This document shows positions 51,702 through 60,110 of a stretch of DNA of 64,000 nucleotides, in pieces (the stretch's first letter is position 1; every line of letters starts with the position of its first letter). The notes under the pieces were generated by a model that searched no databases, was not told where the DNA came from, and saw only the letters and a list, made by a program, of their open reading frames with translations. Made by a program: the position numbers and the translations under genes. This stretch comes from JAYQKL01 sp049889535 (lineage in GTDB: Bacteria; Pseudomonadota; Alphaproteobacteria; RS24), in assembly GCA_049889535.1 (NCBI GenBank), contig JBMHDF010000001.1, positions 35,645-99,644 of the forward strand, given 5' to 3'.

Positions 51702-52070
51702 TTACTTCTTCTTGCCAGCAATTGCTTTGGCGGGGCCTTTGCGCGTACGCGCATTAGTGTGTGTCCGTTGACCGCGCACTGGCAAATTCCGGCGATGGCG
51801 CAAACCACGATAGACGCCCAAATCAAGCAAACGCTTAATATTCATTGCCACATCACGACGCAAATCACCCTCAACCATATAATTGGCATCAATCGTTTCA
51901 CGGATTTTGATAACCTCGGCATCAGATAATTCATTCACGCGGCGTTCAGCAGAAATACCGACCGCTTCACAAATTTCTTTCGCTTTTGTGTTCCCAATAC
52001 CGTGAATATAAGTCAGTGCGATTACAACGCGCTTCGCGGTTGGAATGTTTACACCTGCAATACGAGCCAC
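51702..52070 (-). CDS. rpsM: 30S ribosomal protein S13
   Basis: Head protein that forms bridges B1a/B1b to the large subunit and touches the P-site tRNA. 122 residues with MARIAGVNIP, the THGIGNTKAKEI-type helix-hairpin (YIHGIGNTKA) and GLRHRRNLPVRGQRTH. The start codon is GTG, backed by GGAGAG. It opens the alpha segment, about 117 bases downstream of the promoter predicted after adk. No rpmJ lies between adk and rpsM, as is usual in this class. Confidence 0.98.
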   Translation of the reverse strand: MARIAGVNIPTAKRVVIALTYIHGIGNTKAKEICEAVGISAERRVNELSDAEVIKIRETIDANYMVEGDLRRDVAMNIKRLLDLGVYRGLRHRRNLPVRGQRTHTNARTRKGPAKAIAGKKK

Positions 52071-52193
52071 TCGTCTCTCCTCGTGTCCATTTTTGAAACC
52101 GAAAAACTCCCGGAAAACTGCATTAAACTGCTTATTTCCAAGATTTCTTGCTCAAAGGGTTTTTAAAGATTTGAATCTCTACACTGGCGGCGG

Positions 52194-52221
52194 ATTATAG
52201 GATTATCACGGCTCCAGTCAA
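52194..52221 (-). promoter_or_regulatory. Near-consensus sigma-70 promoter for the alpha operon
   Basis: Minus strand TTGACT (52221-52216), 16-base spacer, perfect TATAAT (52199-52194). It lies 40-67 bases after the adk stop and gives a leader of about 117 bases before rpsM. It is the strongest promoter match I found in the window, showing that rpsM-rpsK-rpoA-rplQ can be transcribed apart from the spc genes. Confidence 0.8.
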
Positions 52222-52260
52222 CCTATTTTACAAGAATTCTGCGTGTTTCAATCTCCTCTT

Positions 52261-52842
52261 TTATAGCGACAAAACCTGTTTAATCTGGTCTGTCACCGCA
52301 TTAATTCCCTGCATGCCATCAACTTCTCGCAGCAGGCCTTGCTCCGCATAATAGGCGGAAACGGGAGCGGTTTGCTCCTCGTAAACTTTAATTCTATGGG
52401 CTAGGGCCTCAGCCGTATCATCGGCGCGTGTCTGCCCACCAGCAGCCGCATTTTCAGCCGCGCGTGTGTTAATACGTTCAATCAGAATATCTGTATTCAC
52501 AACCAAACCCAAAACATGGTCAAGTGCCATGCCTTTATCATGCAACATTGCGTCAAGCGCCTTTGCCTGTGCCACATTGCGCGGAAAACCGTCAAGGATA
52601 AAGCCAGAGGCACAATCGTCTTCCTCAATCCGGTCTGAAATAATTCCAACCACAACTTCATCAGGCACTAAATCGCCCTTTTCCATAATATCTTTAGCCA
52701 GCTTGCCAATCTCTGTTTCTGCCGCGACAGCCGCGCGCAGCATATCGCCAGTAGAGAGCTGAACCAGCCCGTGATTATCTTCAAGCAGTTTGGCTTGCGT
52801 GCCTTTACCCGCACCAGGAGGCCCTAGAAATACCAGTTTCAT
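52261..52842 (-). CDS. adk: Adenylate kinase (short-lid form)
   Basis: Interconverts ATP+AMP and 2 ADP. P-loop GPPGAGKGT (7-15), the AMP site STGDMLR, and DGFPRN are all present. At 193 residues the LID is short: after the RxxxR motif INTRAAENA the chain runs directly to DDTAEALAHRI, without the zinc-type cysteines or the long lid insert, resembling cytosolic AK1-like enzymes. Its ATG overlaps the secY stop by four bases, so it is coupled to secY as in most spc operons. Confidence 0.97.
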   Translation of the reverse strand: MKLVFLGPPGAGKGTQAKLLEDNHGLVQLSTGDMLRAAVAAETEIGKLAKDIMEKGDLVPDEVVVGIISDRIEEDDCASGFILDGFPRNVAQAKALDAMLHDKGMALDHVLGLVVNTDILIERINTRAAENAAAGGQTRADDTAEALAHRIKVYEEQTAPVSAYYAEQGLLREVDGMQGINAVTDQIKQVLSL

Positions 52843-54170
52843 CGCCGCCGCCCCCCAAGTTTTGACTTTTTAATCAAGCCTTCATATTGGTGTGCGAATA
52901 AATGCCCCTGTATTTGACCAACTGTGTCCATTGTCACGCTGACAACAATCAATATTGAAGTCCCGCCAAAGTAAAATGGCACGCTGTAAGCATTAATCAG
53001 GAATTCTGGTATCAAACACACAATCGTCAGATATATAGCGCCGACAACGGTCAGGCGTGTCAAAATCCGATCAATATACTCAGCCGTGCGCTCACCCGGG
53101 CGAATACCAGGAATAAACCCACCAGCCTGTTTTAGATTATTAGCTGTGTCGGTTGGGTTAAACACGATTGATGTGTAGAAAAAGCAGAAAAACACAATCA
53201 GACCAGCATAAACTGCCATATATAACGGCTGCCCCTGCCCTAGCAACGCCGTGATGCTCGTCAGCCACTCTGGACCACCAGCTGAAAAATTCGCAATTGT
53301 CATCGGCAAAAGGAGGAGCGATGAAGCAAAAATGGGTGGAATCACCCCAGCCACATTCAGCTTAAGCGGCAGATGTGAGTTCTCACCACCGGTCATTTTA
53401 TTGCCCATTTGGCGTTTGGGATATTGCACGATTAAGCGTCTTTGCGCCCGCTCAACAAACACGACAAAAGCAATGACAACGACAACCATAACCAGCAAAC
53501 CCAAAATGATTGGGGTTGAGATGGCGCCTTGTCGGCCAAGCTCGAGCGTGCTGACCAAAGCACTTGGGAGTTCTGCAACAATACCTGCAAAAATAATCAA
53601 CGAAATGCCATTACCAATGCCGCGTGCCGTGATTTGCTCACCAAGCCACATTAGGAATACAGTACCAGCAACAAGCGTTGTGACCGTGCTGATTTGGAAA
53701 AACAGACCTGGATTCAGCACCAGACCTTCTGCGCGCTCCAGCCCAACAGCCATGCCATAACCCTGAACAGTTGCCAAAAACACAGTGCCATAGCGTGTAT
53801 ATTGGTTGATTTGTTTACGCCCCTGCTCGCCGCCCTCTTTTTTCAACTGCTCCAGATGCGGCACTGCCGACGTCAAAAGCTGGATGATGATAGAAGCGGT
53901 AATATAAGGCATAATATTAAGGGCAAAAATCGCCATACGGCCAACCGCACCACCAGCAAACATGTTAAACATGCCGACAATGCCACCCTGATTTTGCTCA
54001 AATAGCGACGATAAAGCAGCCGGGTCAATGCCAGGCAATGGGATATAAGTTCCCAAACGATAAATGAGCAAAGCAAACAAGGTAAACCAAATACGTTGTT
54101 TCAGCTCTGTTGCCCCCTTAAATGAGGACCAGCTCAAATTTGCCGCTAATTGTTCTGCTGCTGACGCCAT
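52839..54170 (-). CDS. secY: Preprotein translocase subunit SecY
   Basis: Channel of the Sec translocon in the inner membrane. 443 residues, ten hydrophobic helices, with the plug-proximal region PGIDPAALSSLFEQ, the cytoplasmic loop with YPKRQMG (loop 6/7 Arg used for SecA and ribosome docking) and FKPT-like GIRPGERTAEYID in loop 8/9. It ends the protein-export part of the spc operon, 26 bases after rplO. Confidence 0.98.
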   Translation of the reverse strand: MASAAEQLAANLSWSSFKGATELKQRIWFTLFALLIYRLGTYIPLPGIDPAALSSLFEQNQGGIVGMFNMFAGGAVGRMAIFALNIMPYITASIIIQLLTSAVPHLEQLKKEGGEQGRKQINQYTRYGTVFLATVQGYGMAVGLERAEGLVLNPGLFFQISTVTTLVAGTVFLMWLGEQITARGIGNGISLIIFAGIVAELPSALVSTLELGRQGAISTPIILGLLVMVVVVIAFVVFVERAQRRLIVQYPKRQMGNKMTGGENSHLPLKLNVAGVIPPIFASSLLLLPMTIANFSAGGPEWLTSITALLGQGQPLYMAVYAGLIVFFCFFYTSIVFNPTDTANNLKQAGGFIPGIRPGERTAEYIDRILTRLTVVGAIYLTIVCLIPEFLINAYSVPFYFGGTSILIVVSVTMDTVGQIQGHLFAHQYEGLIKKSKLGGRRR

Positions 54171-54196
54171 TTATACGATCCGCTTTACTGGTTTGC

Positions 54197-54781
54197 TTAA
54201 GCCTCTGGAGCCTCTGGAGCCTCTGGTGATTCGGGCGCCGCAGGAGCTTCTTCAGTCTTTTTTGCCTTAGGGGCAGACTTCGCCTTTGCTGATGCCTTAG
54301 CAGGAGCCTCCTCAACAACAGGGGGCGCTATCAATGTGATTTTGCCACCGAGCTTTTCAACAGCGGCTTTTGCACTCTCTGTCATACCAAGCACTTCAAA
54401 ATCAAGCTTGGTTTTTAGTTCACCATGACCAAGAATACGCACACCATCAAGCTCACGGCGAATAACACCCGCCGCTTTTAGGCTCGAAGCCGTAACAGGG
54501 GCTTTGGCATCAAGCTTGCCAGCCTCAAGAGCTTGCTGCAAGCGACCAAGATTAACGCCATTTAGCTTCAAGCGGTTTGGTTTGTTAAAACCCCGCTTTG
54601 GCAAACGCATGTGAATCGGCATTTGCCCGCCTTCAAAACCTTTAATGGCGACGCCGGAACGTGATTTTTGACCTTTCACGCCGCGTCCGCCTGTTTTGCC
54701 TTTACCAGATGCTATCCCGCGCCCAACACGGATACGAGATTTTCGGGCTCCAGCATTATCTCTGAGTTCATTGAGTTTCAT
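54197..54781 (-). CDS. rplO: 50S ribosomal protein L15 with Ala/Glu/Pro-rich C-terminal tail
   Basis: Late-assembly protein of the large subunit. The core to about residue 150 is standard (MKLNELRDNAGARK, GRGIASGKGKTGGRGVKGQK split at KTGG, GGQMP). Beyond it, about 40 residues alternate basic Ala/Lys (KASAKAKSAPKAKK) and acidic Ala/Pro/Glu (SPEAPEAPEA), the end being encoded by three tandem 9-mers. ATG 54781 is favoured over 54790 because AGGA lies 9 bases before it. Length 194 versus a common 145-160. Confidence 0.96.
   Translation of the reverse strand: MKLNELRDNAGARKSRIRVGRGIASGKGKTGGRGVKGQKSRSGVAIKGFEGGQMPIHMRLPKRGFNKPNRLKLNGVNLGRLQQALEAGKLDAKAPVTASSLKAAGVIRRELDGVRILGHGELKTKLDFEVLGMTESAKAAVEKLGGKITLIAPPVVEEAPAKASAKAKSAPKAKKTEEAPAAPESPEAPEAPEA
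54201..54227. repeat. Three tandem 9-base repeats in the 3' end of rplO
   Basis: GCCTCTGGA twice, then GCCTCTGGT, in frame and encoding PEA units of the L15 tail on the minus strand. Such perfect short repeats can change copy number by slippage without breaking the frame. Confidence 0.9.
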
Positions 54782-54799
54782 GAGTGTCATTCCTGCGCG

Positions 54800-54997
54800 T
54801 TAAGCGTCTTCAACAATTCTGACAAGATGGGCAACTTTATTAATCATGCCCCGAACCGCCGGTGTGTCTTCTAATGTACGACGGCGACCATTTTTGTTTA
54901 GGCCGAGACCAACCAAAGTGGCTCTCTGGTCCGCCGGACGACCAATCGGACTTCCGGTTTGCTCAATTGTGACGGTAGCTTTTTTCTTTGCAGCCAT
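54800..54997 (-). CDS. rpmD: 50S ribosomal protein L30
   Basis: 65-residue protein of the large-subunit solvent side; bacterial L30 is dispensable in some lineages and absent in others. TVTIEQTGSPIGRPADQRATL and GLNKNGRRRTLEDT are normal for the family (motifs described in two parts), and the end VAHLVRIVE is complete. It follows rpsE by 20 bases. Confidence 0.96.
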   Translation of the reverse strand: MAAKKKATVTIEQTGSPIGRPADQRATLVGLGLNKNGRRRTLEDTPAVRGMINKVAHLVRIVEDA

Positions 54998-55017
54998 CTT
55001 TTTTCTCCTCGTCCTTA

Positions 55018-55569
55018 TCAGGCTTCGACCTGGTCATCTTCGCTTGCACGGCGAGAGATGATGTCAGAAACTTTTTTGCCGCGTCGTGCAGCAACCATGC
55101 GTGGGCTGGCTTGCTTTTTCAGTGCGTCAATTGTTGCATGCACCATGTTATATGGGTTCGATGTGCCAATTGATTTAGCAACAACATCTTGCATACCAAG
55201 TGCTTCAAAAACCGCACGCATTGGACCACCAGCAATAATTCCGGTTCCTGGAGGAGCTGCACGCAGCACCACCTTACCCGCACCATGATGACCTTTAATG
55301 TCATGATGCAAAGTGCGCCCTTCACGCAACGGCACGCGGATAATATTGCGCTTGGCATTATCAGTTGCCTTGCGGATAGCTTCTGGCACTTCGCGGGCTT
55401 TACCAATGCCATAACCGACACGCCCTTTTTGGTCACCAACAACCACAAGCGCAGCAAAACCAAAGCGACGCCCGCCTTTTACCACTTTTGCCACACGATT
55501 AATATTAACGAGACGATCTACAAACTCGTTGTCACGCTCTTCGTTCTGTTGCTTGTCATTTCTTGCCAC
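55018..55569 (-). CDS. rpsE: 30S ribosomal protein S5
   Basis: Helps form the mRNA entry tunnel and affects decoding accuracy. Double-stranded RNA-binding-like N-terminal half (VNRVAKVVKGGRRFGFAALVVVGD, key residues the VKGGRRF loop, site of known spectinomycin-resistance changes) and a C-terminal half with GTGIIAGGPMRAVFE. 183 residues. Starts 11 bases after rplR ends. Confidence 0.98.
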   Translation of the reverse strand: MARNDKQQNEERDNEFVDRLVNINRVAKVVKGGRRFGFAALVVVGDQKGRVGYGIGKAREVPEAIRKATDNAKRNIIRVPLREGRTLHHDIKGHHGAGKVVLRAAPPGTGIIAGGPMRAVFEALGMQDVVAKSIGTSNPYNMVHATIDALKKQASPRMVAARRGKKVSDIISRRASEDDQVEA

Positions 55570-55580
55570 AGTTCGTCTCC

Positions 55581-55937
55581 TTAAAATTTAAGACCGGCTT
55601 CACGGGCCGCATCAGCTAAAGCCTTTACACGGCCATGAAAAAGATAGCCACCACGATCAAAGACCACATCTTTGACGCCCGCCTTTATCGCGCGCTCGGC
55701 AACAAGTTTACCTACCACATTAGCCGCATCTTTATTGCCGCCTTTATCGCCTGAAAATTCTTTTTCTAAGCTAGAAGCAGATACCAAAGTTTGGCCTTGA
55801 GCGTCGTCAATCACCTGCGCATAAATATGCTTAGAGGACCGGAACACTGAAAGTCTTGGGCGACCATTGGCCACTTTGCGAAGACGTGCACGCACTCGCT
55901 GTTTACGTCGTTCATTTGTCGAAAGTTTTTGAACCAT
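55581..55937 (-). CDS. rplR: 50S ribosomal protein L18
   Basis: One of the 5S rRNA-binding proteins of the central protuberance. 118 residues with an Arg-rich start (RRKQRVRARLRK), LSVFRSSKHIYAQVIDD, and the C-terminal DRGGYLFHGRVKALADAAREAG, motif pieces typical for the family. It begins 9 bases after rplF. Confidence 0.98.
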   Translation of the reverse strand: MVQKLSTNERRKQRVRARLRKVANGRPRLSVFRSSKHIYAQVIDDAQGQTLVSASSLEKEFSGDKGGNKDAANVVGKLVAERAIKAGVKDVVFDRGGYLFHGRVKALADAAREAGLKF

Positions 55938-55946
55938 AGCTCGTCC

Positions 55947-56480
55947 CTACTTCTTCTTACCTTCTTTGCGGAAAATATATTCACCTTCATACCGCACACC
56001 TTTGCCCTTATATGGTTCAGGGGTACGATAAGAACGGATTTCCGCAGCCACTTGGCCAACTTTTTGTTTATCAATACCTGAAATAACAATTTCAGTTTGC
56101 GATGGGCATTCGGCCTTCACACCTTCAGGGATTTCATAATCCACATCATGGCTAAAACCAAGACTCAGCTTGAGTTTTTGACCTTGCGCCTGGGCGCGAT
56201 ACCCAACCCCAACAAGCTCCAATTTTTTTGAGAAACCATCTGAGACACCAACAATCAAATTATTGACAACTGAACGGCTTAAACCCCAGAAACTTCTGGC
56301 TTGTTGCGATTTATCTTTTGGTGAAACCAACACACCATCATCATTCATTTCAACCGAAACCAAATCAGACAAGACAGTGTTTAACTCACCTTTAGGCCCT
56401 TTAACTGCAACGGCATTGCCAGACAGAGTGACTTCAACCCCATTTGGCACCGGAACAGGTTTTTTACCGATACGAGACAT
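55947..56480 (-). CDS. rplF: 50S ribosomal protein L6
   Basis: Binds near the sarcin-ricin loop, the docking place of translation factors. 177 residues, two similar alpha/beta halves; MSRIGKKPVPVPNGVEV and the end PEPYKGKGVRYEGE are standard. The frame is open 72 codons upstream into rpsH, but that segment has no ribosomal similarity, and the MSRIGKKP start is decisive. Confidence 0.98.
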   Translation of the reverse strand: MSRIGKKPVPVPNGVEVTLSGNAVAVKGPKGELNTVLSDLVSVEMNDDGVLVSPKDKSQQARSFWGLSRSVVNNLIVGVSDGFSKKLELVGVGYRAQAQGQKLKLSLGFSHDVDYEIPEGVKAECPSQTEIVISGIDKQKVGQVAAEIRSYRTPEPYKGKGVRYEGEYIFRKEGKKK

Positions 56481-56499
56481 ATCTATTCCTACTCCTGCG

Positions 56500-56898
56500 T
56501 TAGAATATCCGGCAGAGAACTTCTCCGCCGACATTGTTAGCGCGTGCTGAACTGTCAGACATAACGCCTTTTGGTGTCGACAGAATGGAAATCCCCAATC
56601 CGTTTTGCACTGTTGGCATAGTTTTGACAGATGAATAAACACGACGGCCAGGTTTTGAGACACGCTGAATTTCTTGAATGACAGGCTTGCCTTCATAATA
56701 TTTCAGCTCGATTTCAAGCTCAGAAAGTGTGCCTTTAACAGGCTTTTCCTGATAACCGCGAATATAGCCCTCTTCCTTCATCACATCGAGCACCCAACGG
56801 CGCAGTTTTGATGAAGGTGAGTGGACGGTGGATTTGCCACGCATTTGAGCATTTCTAATGCGTGTCAACATATCGCCGAGAGGATCAGTCACATACAT
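56500..56898 (-). CDS. rpsH: 30S ribosomal protein S8
   Basis: Primary 16S rRNA binder (helices 20-22); in E. coli it also represses the spc operon by binding mRNA near rplE. 132 residues; DPLGDMLTRIRNAQ and the C-terminal GLGISILSTPKGVMSD with VLCRIF are intact. I saw no evident S8-target mimic at the rplX-rplE junction. Confidence 0.98.
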   Translation of the reverse strand: MYVTDPLGDMLTRIRNAQMRGKSTVHSPSSKLRRWVLDVMKEEGYIRGYQEKPVKGTLSELEIELKYYEGKPVIQEIQRVSKPGRRVYSSVKTMPTVQNGLGISILSTPKGVMSDSSARANNVGGEVLCRIF

Positions 56899-56908
56899 GT
56901 TTAATCTC

Positions 56909-57214
56909 CTACCAGCTCGATTTCACCATTCCGGGAATCTTGCCATGTGAAGCAAGATCACGGAGGGAAATACGGGACATATTAAGTTTACGATAATAAC
57001 CACGTGGACGACCTGTCACACCGCAACGATTGCGGATACGATTTTTTGCCGAATTACGTGGAAGTTCTGCGAGTTTCAAACGCGCTTTGAAGCGATCTTC
57101 ATTGGACAAAGACTCATCTTTAGCCATTGCCAAAAGACTTGCTCTTTTATTGGCATATTTATCTGCCAATTTTCTGCGTTTGTTATTTCTAGCGACTGCG
57201 CTTTTCTTAGCCAT
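56909..57214 (-). CDS. rpsN: 30S ribosomal protein S14 (zinc-free long form)
   Basis: Head protein beside S3 and S10. The 101-residue length, with NRCGVTGRPRGYYRK but without the two CxxC pairs of the short zinc form, marks the C-minus paralogue standard in proteobacteria. Starts 10 bases upstream of rpsH's ATG side. Confidence 0.98.
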   Translation of the reverse strand: MAKKSAVARNNKRRKLADKYANKRASLLAMAKDESLSNEDRFKARLKLAELPRNSAKNRIRNRCGVTGRPRGYYRKLNMSRISLRDLASHGKIPGMVKSSW

Positions 57215-57235
57215 ATCAACCTTCCTCCGTTCGCG

Positions 57236-57799
57236 CTACTGTGTATCCGTGAACGGAAAGTTAAACCCACGCAGTAATTCGCGTGCTTCATCATCCGTTT
57301 TGGCGGTTGTACATACAATAATATCCATGCCCCAAATTGTATCGACTTTGTCATAATCAATTTCAGGGAACACGATATGCTCTTTCAGGCCGAGTGCATA
57401 ATTGCCATTGCCATCAAAGCTGTTTGGATTCAGGCCCCGAAAGTCACGAACGCGCGGCAGCGCAATTGTGACCAAGCGGTCAATGAATTCAAACATATTA
57501 GCTTTGCGCAAAGTCACCTTAACACCAAGCGGCATGTCCTCACGCACTTTAAAACCCGCAATTGAGTTACGCGCACGAGTGACAACTGGGCGTTGACCAG
57601 CAATTAATTCCATATCGGCGAAAGCTGATTTCACCTTTTTAGTGTCAGTCGTTGCCTCACCAATGCCCATATTCAACACAACTTTATCAAGTTGAGGAAT
57701 TTCCATGACATTTTTATAGCCAAATTTCTCAGAAAGCTGGCCACGCAGCGTTTCTGAATAATGCGTTTTTAAACGCGGAATATAGTTAGCTTCAGCCAT
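57236..57799 (-). CDS. rplE: 50S ribosomal protein L5
   Basis: Carries 5S rRNA into the central protuberance and contacts the P-site tRNA. 187 residues; VMEIPQLDKVVLNMGIGEA, RKAxMFEFIDRL and the GMDIIVCTTAKTDDEA end are canonical. Its ATG lies 8 bases inside the end of rplX, so translation is coupled. Confidence 0.98.
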   Translation of the reverse strand: MAEANYIPRLKTHYSETLRGQLSEKFGYKNVMEIPQLDKVVLNMGIGEATTDTKKVKSAFADMELIAGQRPVVTRARNSIAGFKVREDMPLGVKVTLRKANMFEFIDRLVTIALPRVRDFRGLNPNSFDGNGNYALGLKEHIVFPEIDYDKVDTIWGMDIIVCTTAKTDDEARELLRGFNFPFTDTQ

Positions 57800-58109
57800 C
57801 GATCACTTCTCCTGAGCGTTTGGCAACGCGCACTTTTTTACCGTCCTTTTGAACCTGAAATCCAACACGCGTTGGCTTTCCATCTTTTGGGTCAGAAACA
57901 GCAAGATTAGACAAATCAATTTTTGATTCACGGGCAATAATCCCGCCCTCGCTTTGAGCTGTTTGACGCTGGTGGCGGCGAACAATATTCACCCCTTGCA
58001 CCAATGCGCGCTTTTCATCAGGGAAAACACCCAGCACTTCGCCGGTTTTACCCTTATCTCGTCCAGCCAATACGATGACTTTATCGCCCTTTTTAATTTT
58101 GGCAGCCAT
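57792..58109 (-). CDS. rplX: 50S ribosomal protein L24
   Basis: Assembly initiator protein bound to the 5' domain of 23S rRNA. KOW motif near the N-terminus (KKGDKVIVLAGRDKGKTGEV, the GRDKGK loop at about 15-20) and GVNIVRRHQRQ confirm it. 105 residues. Overlaps rplN by one base upstream and rplE by eight downstream. Confidence 0.98.
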   Translation of the reverse strand: MAAKIKKGDKVIVLAGRDKGKTGEVLGVFPDEKRALVQGVNIVRRHQRQTAQSEGGIIARESKIDLSNLAVSDPKDGKPTRVGFQVQKDGKKVRVAKRSGEVIDG

Positions 58110-58477
58110 TACAGCACCTCCGGGGCAAGTGAAACAATTTTCATGTGATTGCTTGCCCGCAATTCACGCGTAACTGGGCCAAAAATACGTGTGCCAATCG
58201 GCTCACCTGCATTATTGACCAAAACAGCCGCATTGCGGTCAAAACGAATAATACTGCCATCTTGCCGGCGAATTTCCTTCGCCGTGCGCACGATAACAGC
58301 CTTCATAACATCACCTTTTTTTACACGCCCGCGTGGAATAGCTTCTTTCACACTCACAACAATTGTGTCACCGACACCTGCTGTTTTGCGCTTAGAACCA
58401 CCCAACACTTTGATGCACTGCACCCGGCGAGCGCCTGAATTATCGGCAACATCCAGATTGGTTTGCATCTGTATCAT
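58109..58477 (-). CDS. rplN: 50S ribosomal protein L14
   Basis: Beta-barrel protein at the subunit interface, part of bridge B8 and target of the silencing factor RsfS. 122 residues; MIQMQTNLDVADNSGARRV and FGPVTRELR are textbook. Gap of 40 bases from rpsQ. Confidence 0.98.
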   Translation of the reverse strand: MIQMQTNLDVADNSGARRVQCIKVLGGSKRKTAGVGDTIVVSVKEAIPRGRVKKGDVMKAVIVRTAKEIRRQDGSIIRFDRNAAVLVNNAGEPIGTRIFGPVTRELRASNHMKIVSLAPEVL

Positions 58478-58517
58478 TGTTCTGTTTCCTCTTTAGATCC
58501 AAATGGATCGGTTAAAA

Positions 58518-58748
58518 TTACTCAGCGATTACTTCCCAGCTTTTCAGCTTTGAAACAGGTCGGCATTCACGGATGCGAACTGTATCACCATTCTTAAATT
58601 GGTTGTTTTCATCATGCGCATGATAGCGTTTTGATTTACGAACCGTTTTTTTCATAACAGGATCTGTCAGGCGGCGTTCGACCTTCACAACAATCGTCTT
58701 ATCGGTTTTGTCACTGACGACAGTTCCTTGTAGAATTCGTTTTGGCAT
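58518..58748 (-). CDS. rpsQ: 30S ribosomal protein S17
   Basis: Early-binding OB-fold protein of the 16S 5' domain. LQGTVVSDKTDKTIVVKVER and KYHAHDENNQFKNGDTVRI (only key parts given) plus the ECRPVSKLKSW end are diagnostic. 76 residues, starting MPKRIL. Confidence 0.98.
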   Translation of the reverse strand: MPKRILQGTVVSDKTDKTIVVKVERRLTDPVMKKTVRKSKRYHAHDENNQFKNGDTVRIRECRPVSKLKSWEVIAE

Positions 58749-58774
58749 AATTTAACCTTTCACACCTATCTGAC

Positions 58775-58972
58775 TTATTCGGACTTCGCTGCCAGCTCTG
58801 ATTGAACTGTTTGAACGCGAGCGATATCCCGACGGACTTGGCGAATGCGAGACTGGTTTTCTAACTGGCCAGAAGCCTGCTGAAAACGCAGATTAAATTG
58901 CTCTTTTTTGAGCTTTTCCAACTCATCAGTCAGTTGGTCCACAGTCATTGCGCGTACATCACTAATCTTCAT
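58775..58972 (-). CDS. rpmC: 50S ribosomal protein L29
   Basis: Two-helix protein next to L23 at the nascent-chain exit. 65 residues with MTVDQLTDELEKLKKEQFNLRF-type helix and QVRRDIARVQT as the second. GTG directly precedes the chosen ATG; GGGAG at 8 bases fits the ATG better. Starts 15 bases after rplP ends. Confidence 0.96.
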   Translation of the reverse strand: MKISDVRAMTVDQLTDELEKLKKEQFNLRFQQASGQLENQSRIRQVRRDIARVQTVQSELAAKSE

Positions 58973-58987
58973 CACTTCTACTCCCGC

Positions 58988-59407
58988 TTAGCTCTGTTCA
59001 CCTGGACGCGAGACAATTCGTGTCTGCACAGGCAATTTAGCCGCTGCTAATTTTAGAGCTTGGTGGGCAACATCTGCTGGCACACCATCGACTTCAAACA
59101 TAATGCGACCAGGCTTCACACGGCATGCCCAATATTCTGGCGAGCCTTTACCTTTACCCATACGCACTTCTGTTGGCTTTTTAGAGACTGGCACATCTGG
59201 AAACACACGAATCCAAACACGACCTGCCCGTTTCATGTGACGCGTAATCACACGACGCGCAGCCTCAATCTGGCGAGCTGTCACACGCTCTGGCGTTGTC
59301 GCCTTCAAGCCATGTGAACCGAAGTTCAGACTTGTGCCGCCTTTGGCTGCCCCTTTAATCCGCCCTTTATGGGCTTTGCGGAATTTTGTTCGTTTTGGCT
59401 GCAACAT
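58988..59407 (-). CDS. rplP: 50S ribosomal protein L16
   Basis: Contacts the A-site tRNA elbow and is needed for full peptidyl-transferase activity. MLQPKRTKFRKAHKGR and RMGKGKGSPEYWACRVKPG (in part) identify it; 139 residues. The frame is open for 73 further codons into rpsC, but those do not belong: the M-L-Q-P-K start four bases after the rpsC stop is the family's start. Confidence 0.98.
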   Translation of the reverse strand: MLQPKRTKFRKAHKGRIKGAAKGGTSLNFGSHGLKATTPERVTARQIEAARRVITRHMKRAGRVWIRVFPDVPVSKKPTEVRMGKGKGSPEYWACRVKPGRIMFEVDGVPADVAHQALKLAAAKLPVQTRIVSRPGEQS

Positions 59408-59411
59408 TTGC

Positions 59412-60110
59412 TTAACCTCTCGTAGCCGCTTGAGCGCCATCAGAAAGCTGCTCGCCACGTTTGTCACGTGCCAGCGGATCATGCTCCATGATTTCGCCTT
59501 TAAAAATCCAAACTTTAATTCCGCATACACCATAGGCTGTATGAGCGGAACCAACGCCATAATCAATATCAGCACGCAAAGTGTGCAATGGCACGCGACC
59601 TTCGCGATACCATTCCGTACGGGCAATTTCTGCGCCGCCCAAACGACCCGCGCAATTGATACGAATACCTAAGGCACCAAGACGCATAGCAGATTGCACA
59701 GCGCGCTTCATCGCACGGCGAAAACCAACACGGCGCTCAAGTTGCTGGGCAATACCATCAGCAACAAGCTGGGCGTCAATCTCTGGCTTACGCACCTCAA
59801 CAATATTCAAAAGAACTTCACTGTCTGTTTTCTTGGCAATTTCACGGCGCAGTTTTTCAATATCAGCGCCTTTTTTACCAATAATCACACCAGGACGAGC
59901 TGAATAAATTGTCACACGACATTTTTTATGCGGACGCTCAATAATTATTTTTGAAACACCTGCTTGCTTCAGCTTGGCTGTCAGCATATCCCGGATTTGC
60001 AAATCTTCGTGCAAAAGACCAGCATATTCACCCTTTCGAGCATACCAACGTGAGTCTGATGTACGGTTAATGCCTAAGCGTAGGCCAACTGGATTTACCT
60101 TCTGTCCCAT
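59412..60110 (-). CDS. rpsC: 30S ribosomal protein S3
   Basis: Lines the mRNA entry channel and takes part in helicase activity. 232 residues: MGQKVNPVGLRLGINR start, a KH domain with the GxxG loop GKKG in VIIGKKGADIEKL (about 62-74), and the C-terminal domain ending in GVCGIKVWIFKGE. One-base stop/start overlap with rplV. Confidence 0.98.
   Translation of the reverse strand: MGQKVNPVGLRLGINRTSDSRWYARKGEYAGLLHEDLQIRDMLTAKLKQAGVSKIIIERPHKKCRVTIYSARPGVIIGKKGADIEKLRREIAKKTDSEVLLNIVEVRKPEIDAQLVADGIAQQLERRVGFRRAMKRAVQSAMRLGALGIRINCAGRLGGAEIARTEWYREGRVPLHTLRADIDYGVGSAHTAYGVCGIKVWIFKGEIMEHDPLARDKRGEQLSDGAQAATRG

Noticed and set aside
56481..56696. Upstream extensions of rplF, and likewise of rplP (59408-59626).
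   Set aside because: They run into rpsH and rpsC on the same strand, lack ribosomal similarity, and the canonical starts have proper spacing.
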